DNA of 39,844 nucleotides from Gracilariopsis chorda (Eukaryota > Rhodophyta > Florideophyceae > Gracilariales > Gracilariaceae): positions 1-39,844 of the forward strand of contig NBIV01000404.1 of assembly GCA_003194525.1 (NCBI GenBank), in the 5' to 3' direction. The notes under the pieces were generated by a model that did no database searches, was not told where the DNA came from, and saw only the letters and a program-made list of their open reading frames with translations. The translations under genes were made by a program, and so were the position numbers. Shown here in pieces: positions 10,284 to 21,857 of the stretch (the stretch's first letter is position 1; every line of letters begins with the position of its first letter).

Positions 10284-11793
10284 ATAGTTGTTTAAGTTTT
10301 TGCTAAGTTTCTAGACTAGTGTCTCAGAGCGATCGCACTTGACCTACGGCCTCATGGCCGCTGTCGGTAATTAAAGGAAAGCAGGTTCGGCTCTACTCAG
10401 ATTTGCCAACACGCGACTGCGACTCAACTCCTGACAACATCCGTGTTGCTTTGGGCTTGACTACCCGTTCTGACTCTCTGAAGAGTGAGCCCGCGCTAAC
10501 GGTTTTGTGTATTGATTGTCTATTTCTGTTGTCCATTGTACCGTTTCTTCCCTGCCCTGTCTTACAGGTTGCTATCGTCCCAGTGATAAAGATTGGCCTT
10601 GTTTTCCTCCCTTCGCTCGATTTACGTCAGGGTCATTTCCTTTGGTGCGGGCCCTCTAACACCCCTTTTTCTCTTTCAGGACCTATCTTTCGTACACACG
10701 GATACCTTATACTCCATTTGCAAGTTAAAAAGCAGTCACTCCGGGTTACATTCGTCCAGTGCCGATCTTATCGGCGCCCTCAATCACCGAGTCTACCTTT
10801 TACAGGGGAAAGCATTCGGACACTTTTGGTGTTCATCTCCACCCGCACGGTTTTGCACCACACCTGGCAGTGCGTTTGCATAATCTTTGGAGGGAACGTA
10901 GCGAGAGCTCAACATGAAGGGCGAAAGTTTGGTAACCGAATGAGTGTGGCAGCACCAAACCACTAGGAGCGCCAGATATCCAGGCTGGGTAACCGTAACC
11001 AACTGGTAGACTTGGTCGTACGTTGCACACAGGCTATTAAAGCCAGAAGAGTCTTAGCTAAACCAGAAGGCCGACTGAAAAAACCAAATAATAACACACT
11101 TAGCCAATGGGGTGCATGGCTTTACCATTCTTGGAGAAGGAGCGCTGCACCCACCTTAAGGGTAGGTGAAGCTCAATGTCAGGTGCACCGTACTACGTGG
11201 CATACAATGGGGCCGGCCCTAGTTTCATGGACCTAAGCTACCGCAGCAAGGTGTTACTACCTACCTAAAATCAATAATTAAATTAGCACTCTAATTGGTT
11301 ATCTCTTCTATCCAATGTGGCATACTAACCAATCGGTACAGCTTGCGTTGCACTTCTCACGTGGTCAGACCTCACCGTATTACATTATTACCCCATGTTT
11401 ACCTCTTTTCCTCTCCAATAAGTAGGGCAGCTTTCTGCTATCCATCATTTGTGCTCTACCGTGCTCGCACTTGCAAAATCTCGGAGAACCGACACTTTAA
11501 AGGTCACGAAAAGCAGGCTTTGCTCCTACACCCAACCTATTTGTCTCATTCCCCGAACCTTTTTAGCGCAAATTTAACTTAGTACAGGAAGATCCCAAAC
11601 GTGTTCGTAGCGTTACCTGACTTCGAGCATTGCAGTACACTTCGATAAGAATATTTCAATTGAAATTATGACTGATTCAAAGAACTGATGTTTGACGTAG
11701 TAACTTAGAGCTCGTAGATCTATAAAAATTGAATGATGAATGACACTTGAACAGTTGACAAAGCATATTCAAACCATGAAAGCTCTGATGTTG
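10284..11793. other. Unassigned region with splice-acceptor-like tracts
   Basis: No recognisable protein. Two strong pyrimidine tracts ending in CAG or ACAG (about 10545-10567 and 10661-10679) look like 3' splice sites. An open frame across them (10403-10966) begins at a non-ATG codon and resembles nothing known. Confidence 0.35.
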
Positions 11794-11798
11794 GATAT
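11794..11798. repeat. Target-site duplication GATAT (left), Gypsy 1
   Basis: Matches 18539-18543 exactly and abuts the TG of the 5' LTR. Confidence 0.9.
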
Positions 11799-12860
11799 TG
11801 TTGGTCGCGAATGTTGCAGAATGTGCCAGACATTGCTGGAACACACGTGTAGAATGTTCCAGTAGTGTCTAGCACATTGCAAGCTTTGTTGGCCCAGCAA
11901 AGACTACAGTATTTTAGTGATGCTGGCGCAAATTGTCGCTTTATTATTGGTTAGTGTGCAGCTCCAGAGGCTTCTAGAAGCCAATGGAGTAACCTAGACG
12001 CACACATGAGTAACTAGCAAGTAGAAATGCGTATTTGGCTCGTTTGTAGTGCCTCTAAACACTACAAAAAGAGGTTCTGAGCTTCGGACTTCGGTCTGAA
12101 CTCACCTCAACAATCGACCAACATCTAAGCCCCACCCCCTATCCACCTTCAGCCACTTCAACTATCATCAACAACCAGTGAGGCGTTCGCCGCTGGATAA
12201 AGGGCTTCTAGTGAGGCGTGTGCCGCTAGTTGTCCAATAGGGTGGGGAAGTACCGTCGCTAAGACCGGTTGAAGCGCCTTAGGCGTGGATGGGAGACGGG
12301 TAGTGTGTACCGAAGGTGTTTCTGTCGTCTTTGAGCCCCACCGGAGCTTTGCTCGGATAACGGTGTCGGTCTAAAGACCTGGTGATTTCTGGACGGAAGT
12401 ACTTGACGGGAAGCTATCCGCAGGCGACGTGCCGTGCAACCTTTCCTGCAAAGGGCAAGCTTGGGTATAGAGTGAAAGCATATCCCGCTGTTATTAGCTC
12501 TCCTCGGGAAGCCCTGTAAGGATTGTATGCGCCTGCTTCTTGTTAGTGCAGAGGTAGGTAGGCTGCAGAATCCACCTCACATCCGGAGTGTCTGACCGGA
12601 AGCCGAGGGTCTGACCCATAGTGATCCTTGACATAATTCTTGGGTTGCGCGCCGTTTCAACAAGAATTTAAGAAGTTTTATTTGAGGATTGAGCCTCTTG
12701 CTCTCCCTAGTGTTGTTATATTTCATCGAGTGGGTTTAGGTCTTTTGATCCCACTGTTTTCAACTTGTTTTGGGGCTTTTAGCTACGAAGAGCACCCTTT
12801 TGGCTTTTATTATTACAAACTTTTGGCCCCCTGCGTCACCGTCCCGTGATGGCGCCCACA
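11799..12860 (+). repeat. 5' LTR of Gypsy 1
   Basis: TGTTGGTCGCGA at the start and GCGCCCACA at the end, 1062 bp, the same length as the 3' copy. The gag ATG (12849) lies 12 bases before the LTR end. Confidence 0.95.
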
Positions 12861-15800
12861 TGGTACTCTCCAGGAGGGAGCTCTTCTGACTCTTACGCTG
12901 CATTTACTTCTTATGACGGTTCTTCTATTGACGTCGTAAAGTTCTTCTTTTACTTTGAGAATGTTGCGATGAGAGGAAAGGCTGACGAGGACATGGCACT
13001 TGAGTTGCTTGGTTTCCTTGAGAACAAAGCCTTTGAGTTCTACTATGATTCTTATGCTGTTAATGTTTCACTTTCGGAGGAAGCAAAGGACTACCGCTCC
13101 GTTAAGCATGCTTTCATCGATGGTTTTGGAAAAGCCGAGGAGCCTGAGGAAGATATACGCCTTGCAATTTCTGCTAAATTGGATTATGCAGACTTGGTTT
13201 GTTCCTTGACCTATATGGACAACCTCTTCTTAAATGCAGGATTCCACGCTAAGGCTAAGTTTGGTGTTTTGAAGAAAGCTGTAATGGAATACGCTGATCT
13301 AGCCCAGTTCGTTGTTTTCCGTGGCGCTGATGATTATGATGAGTTGAAGGTTCAAGTGAAAGCCTTCGATGCTGCCCGGAAAGCAATGGGGAACTACGTT
13401 TCATTAAGTACCCCACCTAAGCGTATTGTCCAAAACCACAGGTCTTCTGAAGAAACTATCTCCCATGCTTTGGAGTCTAAGGTCGACAAACTCTCTGAGC
13501 AGTTTGCTCAGCTGTCATTAATGGTTAAGAAGATACAGACGGAGCGTCGAGACTACGAAAAGGCTTGTTCATACTGCAAGAAGCCCGGACATTATGCCTC
13601 ACAATGTGACTCTAATCCGCACCGAGATACGCGATGCCCGCGTTGTGGGAAAATTGGACACTCAGAGATCACTTGTTGGCGAAGAATCCGACCCGAAGAA
13701 ACCCGCAAAGTATGGGATACCAATGAGGAATCTAAAGAGTCAGCATCTGATCTTCAGAAAGGATCCGACCCCGTATCAATTGTCACCGAAAACGCCGGGA
13801 ATGCTGATGTAGTGGCCACAACCAAGAGAAGTGCTGACGGTGAAGCGTTGCCTAAACAGCGCCGTTCAGACGGTGGTGAACCCATCCCACTTTTGCTCAA
13901 TCCAACAAGATACGAAGAGAGAGTTCGTAGAAATAAGGTTCATGAACAGAAAGTCAAGAAGCCGAAACAGAGGAAGTCAAAGAAGCAGAGTCTTCAAGAC
14001 CATGCAAGCAAATATAACGTTCTCACTGAGCTCGCGAATGCCTCTTCCGGACTAACCTTCGGACAAATTATCAGAGGAGACCCAGATGATGCGAAGAAAG
14101 AGATTCGTAAGCTCATCGGTCGCAAAAGCAATGTTCGACGCCCTTTTGTTGGGCCAGTCGGTAAGCAGCCTAGACGTTTTAAGGCGGTCCCCGTTATGAT
14201 ATATGGGACTGAGACTGAAGCTTTGCTCGACTCTGGACCTGTTCCAAACCTTATGTCAACCAAGCTGTGTGACAGGCTAGCACTGGAACCCAAGCATACG
14301 ACGAAGAAGATAATTGTTGCCAATGGACAGAGCGCGGTGTGCAGAGGAATACTATACGATATCTCTATATCCTTCAGGGGCGTCTCTGTTCCATTAGACT
14401 TTCTTGTTATTGATGGTCCGCCATTCTGCATCATTGTGGGTTGTCCAACACTTGAATCGTTACAAGCCTGCCTTGACCTCGGAAATCAGCACGTGAAGAT
14501 GAATATTGATGGAAAAACAGTAACACTTGGCTTTGAATATGCTTGCGTTGAGATTTCAGACTAAGAGGGTTTCCAGACGGATAGCGACGACTTCACTTCA
14601 GATTCTGACGCCGCTATTGACTCTGATACTGCTTCTGAAGATGACGAACAACTCGTGGTTGCTCTAACAGAAAAGAACCATGGCGAGACTCCCGAACTGA
14701 TCCCGCAATTGGACATCAATACCGATGAGCAGCACAAGAAGTTACTCTTTTCAAAACTCTCGCACATTTCAGAGGATGAAAGAGACGACTTGGTTTCTTG
14801 TCTGAAGGACTCGAATGTAATCGCTTGGTCATTGAAAGACTTACGCCCAGACGATGTGCCTGGTTCTCACTCTTTCGAGTTGACAGTTGACAAACCAATC
14901 TACTTCAGAGCCAGGAGGATGTCGCCGAAGCACAACGAGTTCGTACGCAAGGAGATTGATCTTCTTCTCGAAGCTGGTATCATTACCCCTTCAGCCTCTG
15001 CTTGGTCGTTTCCAATTGTCATTGCCTCGAAGAAAGATGGAAGCGCAAGGTTTTGTGTCGATTACAGAGAGAAGAACAGAGTCATGAAAGCTGACCGCTG
15101 GCCTTTGCCACGCATGGAAGAGATCTTTGACGAACTTGGAGGTTGCTGTGTCTTCACTACGCTCGACCTGTTCTCTGGATACTGGCAAGTCAAGATGTCT
15201 GAGGATTGCAAAGAGATGACGACCTTTGTGTGCAGATACGGAACTTTCATGTTCGAAGTCATGCCATTTGGTCTCATGAATGCCCCTTCCACCTTTCAAC
15301 GGATGATGGATCATGTGCTAAGAGGACTTCCATTCGTTCGGGTTTACATTGATGACGTTGTCATAATCTCGAGAAGCCTCTGAGAGCACGTGATTCACTT
15401 GAAGGCTGTGATTGGTCGGATTGCGAAGCATGGATTGAAGCTCAAACTGTCCAAATGTTTCTTTGCACTATCGGAGGTGTCTCTTCTAGGCCATGTCATC
15501 AACGGAGATGGAGTGCACGTGGACCAGGAGAAGATTGCTAAGATCCAGGATGCCCCAATTCCTGCCACCACTACGGAACTACGATCTTTTCTGGGACTAG
15601 CCGCGTACTATCGAAGGTTCATCAGAAACTTTGCTGAGACCTCCGCCGTGCTTCACAGTGCTACCTCGGGGAATAAGAAGCTGAGTTGGACCGGAGAGAT
15701 GCTAGAAGCTTTCCACGGTCTGAAGAAAAAGATGACTGAGCCTCCGGTACTTTCATTTCCAAACTTCGAGCAGCCTTTCATTGTGGAAACGGACTCCTCT

Positions 15801-17369
15801 AGTGTTTCACTCGGCGCAGTTCTCTCTCAGAAAAAGGAAGATGGGAAGATACATTCTCTGCAGTTTGCCAGTCGTACTATGACCGCTGCGGAAAAGAACT
15901 ACTCGGCATGTGAAAGAGAAGCATTGGCAGTTATCTTTGCTCTCAAGAAGTTCAGATTGTATCTACTCTCGTCTGTTCCATTCAAGGTAATCACGGACCA
16001 TATGGCTTTACGATATGCATTTCAGAAGCGCGATATACATGGACGCTTAGCTCGCTGGCTAGACTTTCTGGCCGAGTATGACTTTGAAATAGTGTATCGC
16101 GCAGGCAAGGAGAATGGCGCAGCAGATTATCTGTCAAGGATAGTTCACGGAGACGAGGTCGAGCCGTTAGAAGATGAAGGCGACCTTGCTTGTATGGCTG
16201 TTGAGCCTGACGACTTCTCCAGTCTTGAACCATAATACGCAAACATTGCGCACTTCTTGTGTGGTCTGCCTACAGATGAGACTGATGCACGTCTCCGCCA
16301 AGCAATCCGACGGAATGCGAAGAAATTCCTGGTCTGGGAAGGAAAATTGTTCAGAAGGATGCCAAACGCACTGCGAGTTGTTCCTGTTATTGGTCGGCGA
16401 CAGATCATTATCAAGTCATTTCATGATGAAATTGGACACTGGGATTTGAAGACTACAAGGAAGTTCATCACTGAGAGATACTGGTGGCCCACTATGCATG
16501 AAGATATCGGCAACTACGTCAAGAGTTGTGACGAATGCCAGACACTCGCACCACTACCAAGGTATTACAGCAACCTTCGGACTCCCATTTCCTCTCTCTT
16601 TGACGTCTTCTCGATTGATTTTGCAGGTCCTCTTCCGACTACCGAATCCGGAAACCGTTTCATTCTGGTTTGTGTTGAGCATTTGACTGGTTGGCCACTT
16701 GCCGTAGCGACAAAATGGTCTACGTCACAGGAGGTCATAGACTTCGTGAGAAAAGAGATCATTGCCGTGTTTGGTTTCCCTCGTATCGTGGTGTCGGAGA
16801 ATGCTACATGCTTGACTTCTAAGTCGCTCGTCTCATTCATGGAGGACCATGGTATCAAATGGAAAACGGTCTTGGCGTACGCCCCCATATCCAATGGCCG
16901 AGCTGAAAGGATGGTTGGTACTCTGAAAAGAGCAATAGGAAAGAAAGCTCTGGATAATCGTTCAAGTTGGGACGAACACCTGCCTTCGGTTCTGTACGGA
17001 TACCGGCGCAGACATCTTGCCAGTGGGATCTCTCCGTTCGAGTTGCTTTACGGCGTGAAACCACGTATGACCTCCGAGGAAGGTGGTGTCGTGGCACGAG
17101 TTGGGGACTCCTCCGACCGGTTCCGCTGAGTGGAGCTGCTCGCATCAAGGAATCATAGAGCTAAACGTTCTGCTCAGAGGCCTTTGAAGGAAGTTGATGC
17201 AGTCTCCATTACGAAGTTTGAAGTCGGTGATCTGGTCCTTGTGGCTCGTGGAAAGGCCCTGAACACTACCGTGAAATGGCCTGCGTTTTCCTCTAAGTAC
17301 TTTGGTCCATGTCGTGTGCTGAGGGCTCACCATCCAAGGTACACGTTGGTTTCTCCACACAACCGGTAA
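12849..17369 (+). pseudogene. Gypsy 1 gag-pol polyprotein with four in-frame stops
   Basis: A single reading frame runs 1506 codons from the ATG at 12849, which lies inside the 5' LTR, to TAA at 17367. It is broken by TAA 14562, TGA 15381, TAA 16233 and TGA 17127, with no frameshift. Domains: a capsid-like region; two zinc knuckles CSYCKKPGHYASQC (residue 240) and CPRCGKIGHSEITC (residue 263); protease with LLDSGPVPNLMS (Asp 461; proline replaces the usual alanine after DSG); an acidic linker; RT with YIDD at 15345; RNase H (ETDSS, CEREALAV, ITDHMAL); an integrase zinc region and catalytic core. The integrase acids are D at 16617, glutamate where aspartate is usual (SEN, 16797), and E at 16905 with the standard 35-residue gap. 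A GPxxV-like C-terminus follows. The stop at 14562, between protease and RT, could be a natural gag/pol boundary; the others interrupt conserved domains. Confidence 0.92.
12861..12872 (+). promoter_or_regulatory. Primer-binding site of Gypsy 1
   Basis: TGGTACTCTCCA immediately follows the LTR, as expected for pairing with a tRNA 3' CCA end. It lies inside the gag reading frame. The match to a specific tRNA cannot be tested here, and beyond about 12 bases the sequence does not look like a T-arm complement. Confidence 0.6.
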
Positions 17370-17476
17370 ACTCGCCATGGAATACACGCCTGTCGTTTGA
17401 AGAAGTATATTGCGCGCCCGATGGAAGGTTAGGTTTTCAGGTTGCCGCGGCGTGGCAACCCTTGAGGTTGGGGTTG

Positions 17477-18538
17477 TGTTGGTCGCGAATGTTGCGGAAT
17501 GTGCCAGACATTGCTGGAACACACGTGTCGAATCTTCCAGTAGTGTCTAGCACATTGCACGCTTTGTTGGCCCAGCAAAGACTACAGTATCTTAGTGATG
17601 CTGGCGCAAATTGTCGCTTTATTATTGGTTAGTGTGCAGCTCCAGAGGCCTCTAGAAGCCAATAGAGTAACCTAGACGCACACATGAGTAACTAGCAAGT
17701 AGAAATGCGTATTTGGCTCGTTTGTAGTGCCTCTAAACACTACAAAAAGAGGTTCTGAGCTTCGGACTTCGGTCTGAACTCACCTCAACAATCGACCAAC
17801 ATCTAAGCCCCACCCCCTATCCACCTTCAGCCACTTCAACTATCATCAACAACCAGTGAGGCGTTCGCCGCTGGATAAAGGGCTTCTAGTGAGGCGTGTG
17901 CCGCTAGTTGTCCAATAGGGTGGGGAAGTACCGTCGCTAAGACCGGTTGAAGCGCCTTAGGCGTGGACGGGAGATTGGTAGTGTGCACCGAAGGTGTTTC
18001 TGTCGTCTTTGAGCCCCACCGGAGCTTTGCTCGGATAACGGTGTCGGTCGAAAGACCTGGTGATTTCCGGACGGAAGTACTTGACGGGAAGCTATCCGCA
18101 GGCGACGTGCCGTGCAATCTTTCCTGCAAAGGGCAAGCTTGGGTATAGAGTGAAAGCATATCCCGCTGTTAGTAGCTCTCCTCGGGATGCCCTGTAAGGA
18201 TTGTATGAGCCTGCTTCTGGTTAGTGCAGAGGTAGGTAGGCTGCAGAATCCACTTCACATCCGGAGTGTCTGACCGGAAGCCGAGGGTCTGACCCATAGT
18301 GATCCTTGACATAATTCTTGGGTTGCGCGCCGTTTCAACAAGAATTTAAGAAGTTTTATTTGGGGATTGAGCCTCTTGCTCTCCCTAGTGTTGTTATATT
18401 TCATCGGGTGGGCTTAGTTCTTTTGATCCCACTGTTTTCAACTTGTTTTGGAGCTTTTAGCTACGAAGAGCACCCTTTTGGCTTTTATTATTACAACTTT
18501 TTGGCCGCCTGCGTCAACGTCCCGTGATGGTGCCCACA
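17477..18538 (+). repeat. 3' LTR of Gypsy 1
   Basis: Starts TGTTGGTCGCGAATG after a weak purine stretch (GAGGTTGGGG) and ends GGTGCCCACA, directly before GATAT. It is 1062 bp with no net indel against the 5' LTR. Confidence 0.95.
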
Positions 18539-18543
18539 GATAT
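18539..18543. repeat. Target-site duplication GATAT (right), Gypsy 1
   Basis: Exact match to 11794-11798. Confidence 0.9.
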
Positions 18544-19467
18544 GTAACCTCTGCAGACCATCCCGCTGGTTGTTTTCTCGAAACGTAAAAGCGGTGTTGC
18601 TCTGCAGCCAGTTTCGTTGTATAAATATGTTCTAGATATTCATTGATTTATACTTAGTGAATTGTCCCGAAACTTGTAAGCAATAAATAACTAGAAATAA
18701 ATTTCATGACTCCTCACCCGTTACTGGGAGTGATAAAGAAAAAGAGATGAGCCAAACTATCTCACTATTTTTGCGGATAGAGAAAACTTGTCCTGCTCTC
18801 TAATCATCCCAAAAGTTAAAGACAACGGTTTGAAATGCTACATGTGGTGCTGCGTTCATGTGTTTAGCAAATAGAAAGGAGACTGATTTCTTTCTCCGTG
18901 CATTTGGAAAGAAACAGAGAACGCAGCGCGACCCCGATTTCAATTTTTTCAATTCATTCATCTAAAACTATTATTTTAAGCTTTACGTAGCAAATAGAAC
19001 TCTTCTTCTGGGCCGTCTCAGCTCTCGATAAGACCAGTTTATTCCTGAGGCGTATTAATTTACGACACTCAATTCATATTTTGATAATCGCTACCAACAG
19101 CAGAGTTGCACTGTAGTCGACAAAAGCCTTGTTTTGTTATTTTTTTGAAACTGTCGAACCATTGGGTGCCCTTTACGCGTTAAATGACGGTAAAAAAGTT
19201 ACTATTACGGTGTTGAGGCTCTCCGTAACTACATGTATCCAACCGTAAGAGATGCTTGTGTTTGCCCGAAGTTTCTGTCCTAAATCAACGGCACAGCAGG
19301 GTCTTAGGAATCAGCGGGAGCCTTTGGCCCCTTTCTACACTAGAACGTTTCAAGGTGCATACTGTCTAATATACCTTGAGTTTGAAGGATTTCCCATTTT
19401 CTAGGACGCCGACAGAGCTGTTCAAAACCTCACTCATTTTGGAGTAGCTGAAAAGCGACCCCAGCTT
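18544..19467. other. Noncoding sequence, nothing recognised
   Basis: No supported gene or repeat seen. It may contain the 5' end of the adjacent Harbinger relic, but I found no terminal inverted repeat. Confidence 0.4.
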
Positions 19468-20520
19468 TTGACCCAAATACCCAACTCAAGCATAAAAATG
19501 CACAGTCGCCAATGCCCCAATATTGCCATCATCAACACCATTTCTGACGAGGACGACGCTCTTGAACTTTTTGTGGCAAACTATCTCTTATCAACGCAAT
19601 GGCGTTCAACAGCAGTTTTGACAAATGTATATTGGCGCGGTGGGTCCGAAGGACGAATGTGGGAACGTCGAAGAAAATCACCCATATGGTTCTTTGATCA
19701 TGACGTAGCCAGCGACTACATGGCAGTGCATCATGGAGGAGTACTTTCCGAATTACCTACTCCTTCTTCCAGAAAATATCCAACGACCTCCGACCACTTA
19801 TAGGAAAAGCACTTCAAAATTCGCAAGGCTCTTCATACAGATATCAAATTCGCTGCTTTCTTTCTTTACTTCGTTGTTTCAACTTGCGAAAGAGGTGCTG
19901 CTCAGCATAAAAATTCGTCCAATGTATCTGCAACTGCCGGCTCTGTGCCAAAAGCAACTGCCCAACGACACTGCGACATGGTTTTGTTTCCTGCACTTGA
20001 GCAGAACATTGCCACTGCAATGAGAGGTTGTCAGAACATCAGAAGGCTTCAATAATGTAGTGGTGCGATCGACGGAATGCACATCAAATGGACTGCATGT
20101 CCCCAGCAGCAATACTACGAGTTTCGGTGTTATAAAGGGTACCCAAGCATCGTACTATTTGCTGTTGTCAGGGCAATTAGGAAGAATATATATATAGAAA
20201 TTGAAGAACCAGGGCTTCTGGGGACTTATACTATCTAAAAACGTTCACGCTTAAAGCGCAACATAACCGAAGGTGTTTGGTTGCGTTCTAATATTCCGAA
20301 TCTTGTCGAAGAGAATGTTTCTGTTCGCTCCTACATCATTGGCGATTTTGCGTTTCTATTGAGTGAGAAAGTGATGAAAAGTTGTACAAAAGCCGAGGCA
20401 GACGCCAATGTGGTATTGAATACAGGTGACACGGTGACGTAAAAAATAAAAACGGTAGATCTTGCTTTTGGTAATGTAGTGCAACGCCTCAGGCAGGGGA
20501 AAGAGACAAAACAGCCAAGA
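19468..20520 (+). pseudogene. HARBI1-like (PIF/Harbinger) transposase relic A
   Basis: This is a DDE endonuclease for cut-and-paste transposition, readable only by switching frames. An N-terminal ATG-less region (DDALELFVANYLL) is followed by a helix-turn-helix-like part (STFRITYSFFQKISNDLRPLI, then HTDIKFAAFFLYFVV) around 19740-19880. The first catalytic block GAIDGMHIKW starts at 20062, followed by CPQQQYYEFRCYKGYPSIVLFAVV. The second acidic block SYIIGDFAFLLSEKVM is near 20330-20380. The third region TVDLAFGNVVQRLRQ is near 20455-20500, with D where E is usual. In-frame stops lie near 20236 (TAA) and 20440 (TAA), and at least three frame changes occur, one just before GAIDG. It is clearly dead. 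No terminal inverted repeats were found. It differs from the relic at 21.06 kb. Confidence 0.8.
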
Positions 20521-21061
20521 AGACGTTCACGATCTTCCTCTTGCGAGGTTAGCAAAGTAATTGGAGCAACTCCAGGGGAGCTCACCGCAAGACGGGTGGT
20601 GAACCGAGAACAACCGGTCAGGCAGTACCTAGGCCTATACGCAAGTACGAAGACCCTCCAGATCCGGACTAGATCCACCAGTGTGGCGAAAGGAGGACCA
20701 ATGTGAAACAGCGTAAGCCAAGAACCAACCAACGACAAGAAAACCAAAAGGGGATAAGAGAAACCACGTATGTGGAGAAAATACAATATACCAAAAAGCA
20801 AACTTAATACTGGGGCCAGTACACGACGATGTTCAAAAATCGGTGGACAGAAAGATCGGTTATACTCCAAGCGTATCTCTACCCGATGACCCTATTCGCC
20901 TCTCTAACGAAAAATTTCTGGCCAAGTGCTCAATGTGAATTGGGTATATCTATTGCTCTAATTCCCTGCACAATTACCGGAATAGAATCGCAGCGCAACT
21001 CTACCGCAGTGTTCACATGTAACCTATTGCACACAAAAGTCTGCCGTGGTGCTGACCAGAT

Positions 21062-21617
21062 GTGGATATCAACCTTTCAAGGCTGTACAATGGCAACGTC
21101 TCAAACTTGCGACCCCCTCCTCCGATCTTCTATTCTGATTCCAGCGATCACGAGGCTTTATCGTACCTGGTCATGATTGGAATAATACCCAATGGGACAG
21201 GAACAGAGCCTGCTCACGAGCGACTTGGCTCAAAAAAGGCAAACGAGGCAATCTCAACCGTGATTTCCATGCTGCCCTTACACGTTTCATGCGAGACTAC
21301 TTCGCCGCAAACCCCCTATCCTCCGATGTATCATTTGAAAGGCGTTTCAGACTGCCACGCACATTATTCAAACGGTTGTATCAGGAACTCGACGGGGATG
21401 GTATCTTTGTTTGAAGGAAGGATGCGCTGCAACACGGGGGGTTCATCCTCTACAAAGAATGGTAGCTGCAATTCGCATGCTCTCCTATGGTACAGCAGTG
21501 GAAGTTTTAGATAGGTATGTCAGAGCATTCAGGCTTGCAGTCACTAAAGTCGTTCTGTTCTACCGCTATCCGTATGTTCGGTGTGACACGTTCAGGTCTC
21601 TGCTTAGCAATCCTTAA
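21062..21617 (+). pseudogene. PIF/Harbinger transposase relic B, N-terminal fragment
   Basis: Three frames together give the N-terminal half of a plant/algal Harbinger transposase. They are a serine/acidic start (YSDSSDHEALSYLVMIG); the conserved block RDFHAALTRFMRDYFAANPL followed by FERRFRLPRTLFKRLYQEL (about 21257-21400); and, after a stop and frame change, GVHPLQRMVAAIRMLSYGTA with DRYVRAF (21430-21530). The DDE catalytic half is absent downstream: the sequence leaves homology near 21600. A Myb/SANT-like gene lies tail to tail 240 bp away. This combination is typical of autonomous Harbinger elements, so both probably belonged to one transposon that lost its transposase 3' half. Confidence 0.8.
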
Positions 21618-21857
21618 ACGCACCTGTTTACCAACGTATTGTGACGAGAGGGAGTAGTTACATCGGCGTGAAGCACCGCAAAAAGAACGGCGTCCGGGGG
21701 GCACCACCCCCGGCGTATGGACGGCAACGAGGCCGTAGAGCGCTTATTTGCATCTCCGCGGGTCGTTATCGCCTCTCAGGCCTCCTTAGCGAGTATTTCT
21801 GCACCACCCATGGGCAAAGGAGCTGTCACTAAAGGGGTGCTTTTGCACTGTCTCTAA

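Larger units (their letters stand above)
11799..18538 (+). mobile_element. Complete Ty3/Gypsy LTR retrotransposon 1 (6740 bp)
   Basis: Two 1062-bp LTRs (11799-12860 and 17477-18538) run from TGTTGG to CCCACA and flank a gag-pol region. The pentanucleotide GATAT lies directly on both sides (11794-11798 and 18539-18543) and is the target duplication. Domain order is gag, protease, RT, RNase H, integrase, which is the Gypsy order. The LTRs have equal length and roughly 25-30 mismatches by eye (about 2.5-3%), so the insertion is moderately old. The polyprotein frame carries four nonsense codons, so the copy is not autonomous as read. Confidence 0.95.

Noticed and set aside
10403..10966. 187-codon plus-strand ORF with hydrophobic stretch
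   Set aside because: Non-ATG start and pyrimidine tracts explain the hydrophobicity; resembles nothing known.
12640..12849. 69-codon ORF in both Gypsy 1 LTRs
   Set aside because: No ATG; conserved only because the LTRs are duplicates.
20479..20498. 20-base near-match to 31968-31988 (GTGCAACGCC-TCAGGCAGGG)
   Set aside because: Flanks do not align; may be chance or a tiny shared remnant.
20331..20870. 179-codon hydrophobic minus-strand ORF
   Set aside because: Antisense to Harbinger relic A, whose protein motifs explain the region; no family resemblance.
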